A stretch of 64,000 bases of DNA. Source: Sipunculus nudus (Eukaryota > Annelida > Sipuncula > Golfingiida > Sipunculidae). The stretch lies in NCBI GenBank assembly GCA_026874595.1, contig CM049307.1:29858362-29922361 (forward strand), read 5' to 3'. The notes beneath the pieces are model-generated. The model ran no database searches and was not told the origin of the DNA. It saw nothing but the letters and a program-made list of their open reading frames with translations. The position numbers were made by a program, and so were the translations under genes. The stretch's first letter is position 1. Each line of letters starts with the position of its first letter. Below, piece after piece: positions 59,389 through 64,000 of the stretch.

Positions 59389-59525
59389 CGAGTTTGCATT
59401 TTGCCCTTCTTATCCTACTTTTGACCATACAACACCTCCTGAACTTAAAAAATTTTTACAAAATTTAACAAATGTTTCTAATTTGCCCCAGGTGGGGGCA
59501 TTCGTGTCGTACCGACACATCTAGT

Positions 59526-60102
59526 TATTGCTTATTTCACTTTTGTTCCCTGGTCTTGGAGTCAAGAGAAAATAAGCTGAATAGCTGTGAACAACATGGA
59601 TACATTTTGAATTTGTTTTCATGTGTGTTTTGCAAATTTAAGTCTCAATAAGTGTACAAATTATGAATTATCTTCTTTCAAAGATTATACTATTTACTCA
59701 CTCTTTTTATTGTTAAATATTTTATATATGAAACAAATAAGAGATAAAATGAAAAATAATCTAAGAATCTTTATCAGGCAACAAGGAAAACACCAGCTTG
59801 ATGTTTTCCATTAGGTTTGTCACACTAATGTTCCCTCACTTTCAGTTCAGGGTAAAACTGTCCTTTGAATGAATATAAGTAAAATTATTTGATCATGATA
59901 TGTTATGCCAATTTTACATTTTCTGTGTAATTTGTTAAGAATAATACGAAAATACTTTTTCTGATATTAGAAAAAAAAAGAATCAATATCTTTATAAAAT
60001 AATTCTGAATTCCTTTATGACCTGGCTAGATTTTAATTTTGCCATCAGCTTTTGGTCGAGTACCTCAATTAGCCTACTCAGCAAATGCCTGCAAAATTGA
60101 TA
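59526..60102. other. AT-rich intergenic DNA
   Basis: No gene or repeat recognised. Confidence 0.65.
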
Positions 60103-61639
60103 TTTTTAGCTCAGCTGACTATAAGTCATCTGAGCTATAGTCATGGTCCTTTGTCCATCGTCCGGCCGTTAACAGGGCACGTTTTAAAACCGTTGGACCT
60201 ATGAATCCAAAATTCTGCATACCAATAGATGTCCCCAAAATCTCCTACCATACCAAAAATTGGGTCATTAGGACTTCGTTCCTTCGAGATATTAAGGAAA
60301 AACCTCCATTTTCCATAAAAAAGCCATTGTTACACTTCAAAGCTGCCAAATATCAAAACCACTGATCTGTTTTTAATCATATTTAGTATTCATATTTTTC
60401 CATACATTTTCTGTGCACATACCAAAAATTAGGTTAGTATTGGGTATTATTTTGAAGTTATGGGCCCAAATATAATGCAGTTTCTTAAAAATCAGGAAAT
60501 ATATTTGCTCACTTAACATGAGAATTGCTGAGGCTGGAGACTTTTTTTTTCAGGAATATAACTTTATTTAATCGAGATTCAATTGTTTACCCAAAATTAG
60601 ATCTGAATTTTGCAAATTTTTCAAGTTATTAGCATAAATAAAAAATCAGTACCTTTAATTTTGTCCAACTTTGGCAATGGCACGTTTTTTCCCTGTAAGC
60701 ACTGTTGATTTAATTTTCACAGCATATACATAAGGATTTAATCTTTTGAAATCTGAAATTTCAAAGGAATTTTTTGAAAAGAGTAGCTTTTATTCAAGTT
60801 TTCATACACCATGTCAAGTGTTGTTTACATCTGGCCCACCTAGTAATACAGTCTTCACCTGCATTATGTAACCCACCCCAGGCAGCTTGCCTTGGCTTAG
60901 CTTGGCCACTACTAGCAGGCTTCCCCTCTGCCCTGCACTCCCACCCCCACCCCAGCTGGTGCATAAACTAGATGAATGTTATAATTTTCTGTATTTTATT
61001 TTATTTTTGGCTATGCTACATTTTAGATTTTGTATTGTACCACCAGGGTTACAATGATTAAAGTGCACATTTAATTGTGTCCACAAAGTGATGTACTGCT
61101 ATGAAAGTGTGGATGTTCATCAGAGTGCTCATTAAAGATTTTAATTTGTTTGACTTATAACTCATGGTTGTATCAGTTGTTACATGATACTGGCTAAATA
61201 ATCAAAATTTATATTGCTGATCCGTTATTTCAGTTCATAAAATTAAACATTCCCAACTCCAGTTTGCTCCTGGTATAATATATTGGGTGTTTTGATCCTT
61301 GGATTAATTTTAACACATGTATTAGTTTCATAGTTGAGAATACTTTTCTTTTTTCCTGATACCATTTAAATAAATAAAAATATTCAAATTTTTCCTGTTA
61401 GTGCTGTGGATTTTCACGGCATGTACACATTAGCATTTCATCTGTTAAAATCTGAAATTTGAAACTAATTGATCAAAAACTGTAGATTTTATTCAAGTTT
61501 CCAGGTACCAAGTCTTCATTGTTTACATCAGGTCAGTATAAATGCAGTGTACTGGGCAGTTACATAACACCTTCAGGTCTGACCTACTGCCACTGTGAGT
61601 GTCTGGGTCAGGCTGGGTCAGGCAGTAATTACCAGAGAG

Positions 61640-61682
61640 CCTCTCTTTCTCTCTTTCTCTCTCTCTCTCTCTAGCAGTCCAG

Positions 61683-61749
<67 letters not shown>

Positions 61750-61797
61750 TCCTCTGCTTTTTCTCTTTCTCTCTTCATCTCTCTCTCTCTCTCTTAC
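61640..61797. repeat. Long (CT)n tract
   Basis: About 155 bp of imperfect CT repeats. Both 80-codon frames here (S/L-rich on plus, E/R-rich on minus) are low-complexity by-products. Confidence 0.97.
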
Positions 61798-62330
61798 CCT
61801 TATTGCCTCCCTTCCTCCCTCCATCCCATTCTGTTGACAGGTACTATAAACTAGATACATTAGCTATAAATGTTGATGCAGTTTAGAAATGTGAATCAAC
61901 TGAAATATTCACAATCACATGTATGTTATGCTGTAAATTTATAGTAACATTCGTAAACCTGGATAAAAATTATGTAATGAAAAAAAGGAATAAATGCAAA
62001 TATTTTTAATTTTTTATTGGCTCAGTAGAATGGGGAAAAAAATGATTTGCTTTGTTTCTCCATCTTTCTGTCTGTTTTAAATATTTAATGTTCATGAATA
62101 AACTTTTTAAAAAAAAAAAAAGCACTGTTGAATTAAATTTCATATCCTGTATGTATATGCAAGGGTGTTGTAACTCTCACCATCCCCTTCTTAATCCCAC
62201 TGAGGCTTTGCTCCTTGGCACTGTGAACAATAGTTCTACGGCTATAGCATAATAATTAAATAATTTAATAATTAAAGAAAATATCTGCAGAGAGACAGAG
62301 GCGTTGTAACTCTGATTATAACACAACAAA

Positions 62331-62344
62331 CCCCCCCCCCCCCC
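62331..62344. repeat. C14 homopolymer
   Basis: Reverse-complement counterpart of the G12 run at 7038-7049 in the partner arm. A further C10 run lies at 62958-62967. Confidence 0.95.
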
Positions 62345-62967
62345 AATCAAGTCATTGCACCTGTGGAGTGGGGACGTTATGGCAACTGTATACATATCAT
62401 AAAACTGATAAAAAAGGTTTACTAAATAAATTGGATCTCATCAGACAAATCTGTAAACTGTTGAACTGTCAACAGCTTATCAAAAATGTAACCAATGGAA
62501 AGGCATGGTCAGATCTCAAATATTATTTGCAACATTTTCTTCAATCATATAAACCAACCATGGCCCAAATTACCTCTTCCTCTCAATCTTTATCTACATT
62601 TCATCAAATTTTTAATATTTTAACCTTCTAGGTGGTTCAGTAATGTTGACCATTTGTCCATAGGTACCTATGTACATGCCAGAAATAATGTCAATATTGT
62701 GTAATATGTAGATGTGAGGGTCATCAAAATAATGTACCTTGTCAAGACCGATCTTGTCAAGATACCATGTCATACAGTCACAAATTCATAAATCCCCTCA
62801 TGAGCATAGTTAATCATAACCTTGTATCTGTCAAATTGAAAGCTTGCAGTTTTCCATACACTATAGATCCTTCAACAAATAGCCTTATCATCATTATACC
62901 ACTGCTTAGTATACTTTCATTGCATTCATATTTGCCCAAATAAATTGTTTTTTTCGACCCCCCCCCC

Positions 62968-63920
62968 ATATTTTTCATGAAATTTTCTATGTTCAGGTGC
63001 CGTAAAACGGTCAAAAGTAGGTCAACCGGGATGAAACGCGTACTTGATCTGTAACTGGTCTATATCTGCCCACACACCAAAAATCAGGCCAATATCTGCA
63101 GCCATTGCGAAAAAAATTCCGTACATGTGTATCTGTCATGAAATTTCATATTTTTCATGAAATTTTCTATGTTCAGGAGCCGTAAAACGGTCAAAAGAAG
63201 GTCAACCGGGATGAAACTCGAACTAGATCTGTAACTGGTCTATATCTGCCCACACACCAAAAATCAGGCCAATATCTGCAGGCATTGCGAAAAAAAGTCC
63301 GTACATGTGTATCTGTCATGAAATTTCATATTTTTCATGAAATTTTCTAAGGAGCCGTAAATGGTCAAAAGTAGGTCAAAGGGGAGGAAACTCGAACTCG
63401 ATCTGTAACTGGTCAATATCTGCATACACACCAAAAATCAGGCCAATATCTGCAGGCATTGCGAAAAAAAGTCTGTACATGTGTATTTGTCATGAAAATT
63501 TCTATTTTTCATGAAATTTTCTAAGTTAAGAAGCCGTAAAACGGTCAAACGTAAGTCAACGGGGAGGAAACGCGATCTCGATCTGTAACTGGTCAATATC
63601 TGCATACGCACCCAAAATCAGGCCAATATCTGCAAGCATTGCGAAAAAAAGTCCGTACATGTGTATTTGTCATGAAAATTTCTATTTATCATGAAATTTT
63701 CTAAGTTAAGGAGCCGTAAAACGGTCAAAAGTAGGTCAAACGGGATGAAACGCGAACTCGATCTGTAACTGGTCATTATCTCCCCACACACCAAAAATCT
63801 GGCCAAAATCTGCAGGCATTGCGAAAAAAAGTCTGTACAACTGTTTGATTTCGGAAGGACGGAATGATGGACATGGGTAAAACTATATGCCCCGGCCACT
63901 TTGTGGCAGGGGCATAAAAA
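62968..63920 (+). mobile_element. Family IV element, 5'-truncated, with five ~180-bp core units
   Basis: The anchor CGTAAA (preceded by GC) recurs with the preceding C at 63001, 63181, 63356, 63535 and 63715 (periods 180, 175, 179, 180). Each unit has TCAACCGGGATGAAACGCG-type, TGTAACTGGTC and CAGGCATTGCGAAAAAAAG-type phrases. It ends with GGAAGGACGGAATGATGG, the hairpin at 63886-63916 and A5. The 5' half is missing at the C10 run. The 105-codon minus-strand frame spans two units and is not a gene. Confidence 0.9.
63886..63916 (+). other. Family IV 3' terminal hairpin, best-preserved copy
   Basis: 31 bp with 14-bp arms, one mismatch (G opposite A at arm position 9) and TTT loop, followed by A5. 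The arm TATGCCCC corresponds to the 5' motif AATGCCCCCGCC at 44215 and 58150. Confidence 0.9.
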
Positions 63921-64000
63921 TTTCAAGATTTTCAATACAGGAAATTAAAATTTAATACATTCACTGCTTCTGGTAGGTAGATATAAATAGCCAGTTTTTC
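63921..64000. other. AT-rich flank to window end
   Basis: Short AT-rich sequence after the family IV 3' end. Nothing recognised. Confidence 0.7.

Larger units (their letters stand above)
58128..59525. mobile_element. Family IV foldback with inverted 5' ends
   Basis: The left arm starts ACTAGATGTGTCGGAACG, ACACGAATGCCCCCGCC. The right end (to 59525) is the inverted copy, GGGGGCATTCGTGTCG then ACACATCTAGT. About 140 bp are inverted at the two ends (58128-58273 and 59388-59525). Between them are a family IV core unit, a nested family V element and a 145-bp tandem duplication. There is no family IV 3' hairpin, so it behaves as a head-to-head pair of 5' ends. Frames inside are not genes. Confidence 0.85.
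60103..62957 (-). mobile_element. Family I composite on the minus strand
   Basis: Read on the minus strand it ends at 60103 with the 3' hairpin (60107-60137) and T5/A5. It carries one core unit (60140-60780), the segment shared with copy 3 (to 61122), unique sequence (61140-61370), a truncated second unit (61380-61500) and the long repeat shared with 6245-7700 (61560-62957). The far edge meets a C10 run and a family IV array, so its 5' end is missing. Confidence 0.8.

Noticed and set aside
61595..61860. 80-codon S/L-rich and E/R-rich frames
   Set aside because: Translations of the (CT)n tract on the two strands.
63618..63935. 105-codon minus-strand open frame with an internal repeat
   Set aside because: It spans two ~180-bp family IV core units; the repeated peptide is the translated tandem repeat.

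Overview
The window is eukaryotic, AT-rich and looks like a gene desert. I find no bacterial features and no exon I can tie to a known protein, rRNA or intact tRNA. Open frames are short, overlap on both strands, and mostly fall inside repeats. The repeats point to an invertebrate, most likely a bivalve mollusc: non-autonomous elements with tandem cores, ACGG microsatellites and 3' hairpins resembling molluscan pearl/HINE (Helentron-associated) elements, plus a tRNA-derived SINE. The taxon is an inference, not proven here.

Layout. 1-6 kb: unique AT-rich DNA with two GC-elevated unique blocks, a 45-bp tandem duplication and a SINE. 6.0-10.6 kb: a composite of family I modules with long G-runs. 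10.6-13.9 kb: degraded repeats and unique blocks. 13.9-17.5 kb: a 1,785-bp tandem duplication whose junction lies in a palindrome-rich repeat; the palindromes recur at 17.4 kb (an ~109-bp near-perfect palindrome) and 18.3-18.6 kb. 19.5-21.8 kb: a 21-bp triplet of TCTAGA pairs, a 463-bp duplication and a 74-bp minisatellite growing from its end. 22.4-31.3 kb: mostly unique DNA with several candidate regulatory blocks, CAGTGGGCA-ended repeats rich in TGACGTCA-like words, and a family V element. 31.3-41.3 kb: a dense element cluster: family II with a 339-bp array, family I copy 1, a hAT-like MITE with an 8-bp target duplication, a short family I copy and a dimeric ~278-bp array. 41.9-44.2 kb: unique. 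44.2-48.7 kb: family IV interrupted by family I copy 2, then a 61-bp minisatellite. 48.7-53.1 kb: unique, with several GC-elevated blocks. 53.2-64 kb: family I copy 3, a family IV foldback containing a nested family V element, an inverted family I composite, and a family IV ~180-bp tandem array.

How the parts relate. Families I, II, IV and V differ in sequence but share one terminal plan: a 5' end starting AC(A/T)AG or similar, a small 5' hairpin, then a family-specific motif that reappears as the inverse complement in a 3' hairpin followed by A4-5. In families I and IV the 3' hairpin is 31 bp, with 14-bp arms, one mismatch at arm position 9 and a 3-nt loop. The nested or adjoining insertions fall at A-rich sites. 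Three array families also share a palindromic word around AGGTGGCGCCACC, which resembles the Drosophila CTCF consensus. The unique GC-elevated blocks are candidate conserved regulatory elements, judged only on composition and homeodomain-like TAAT words.
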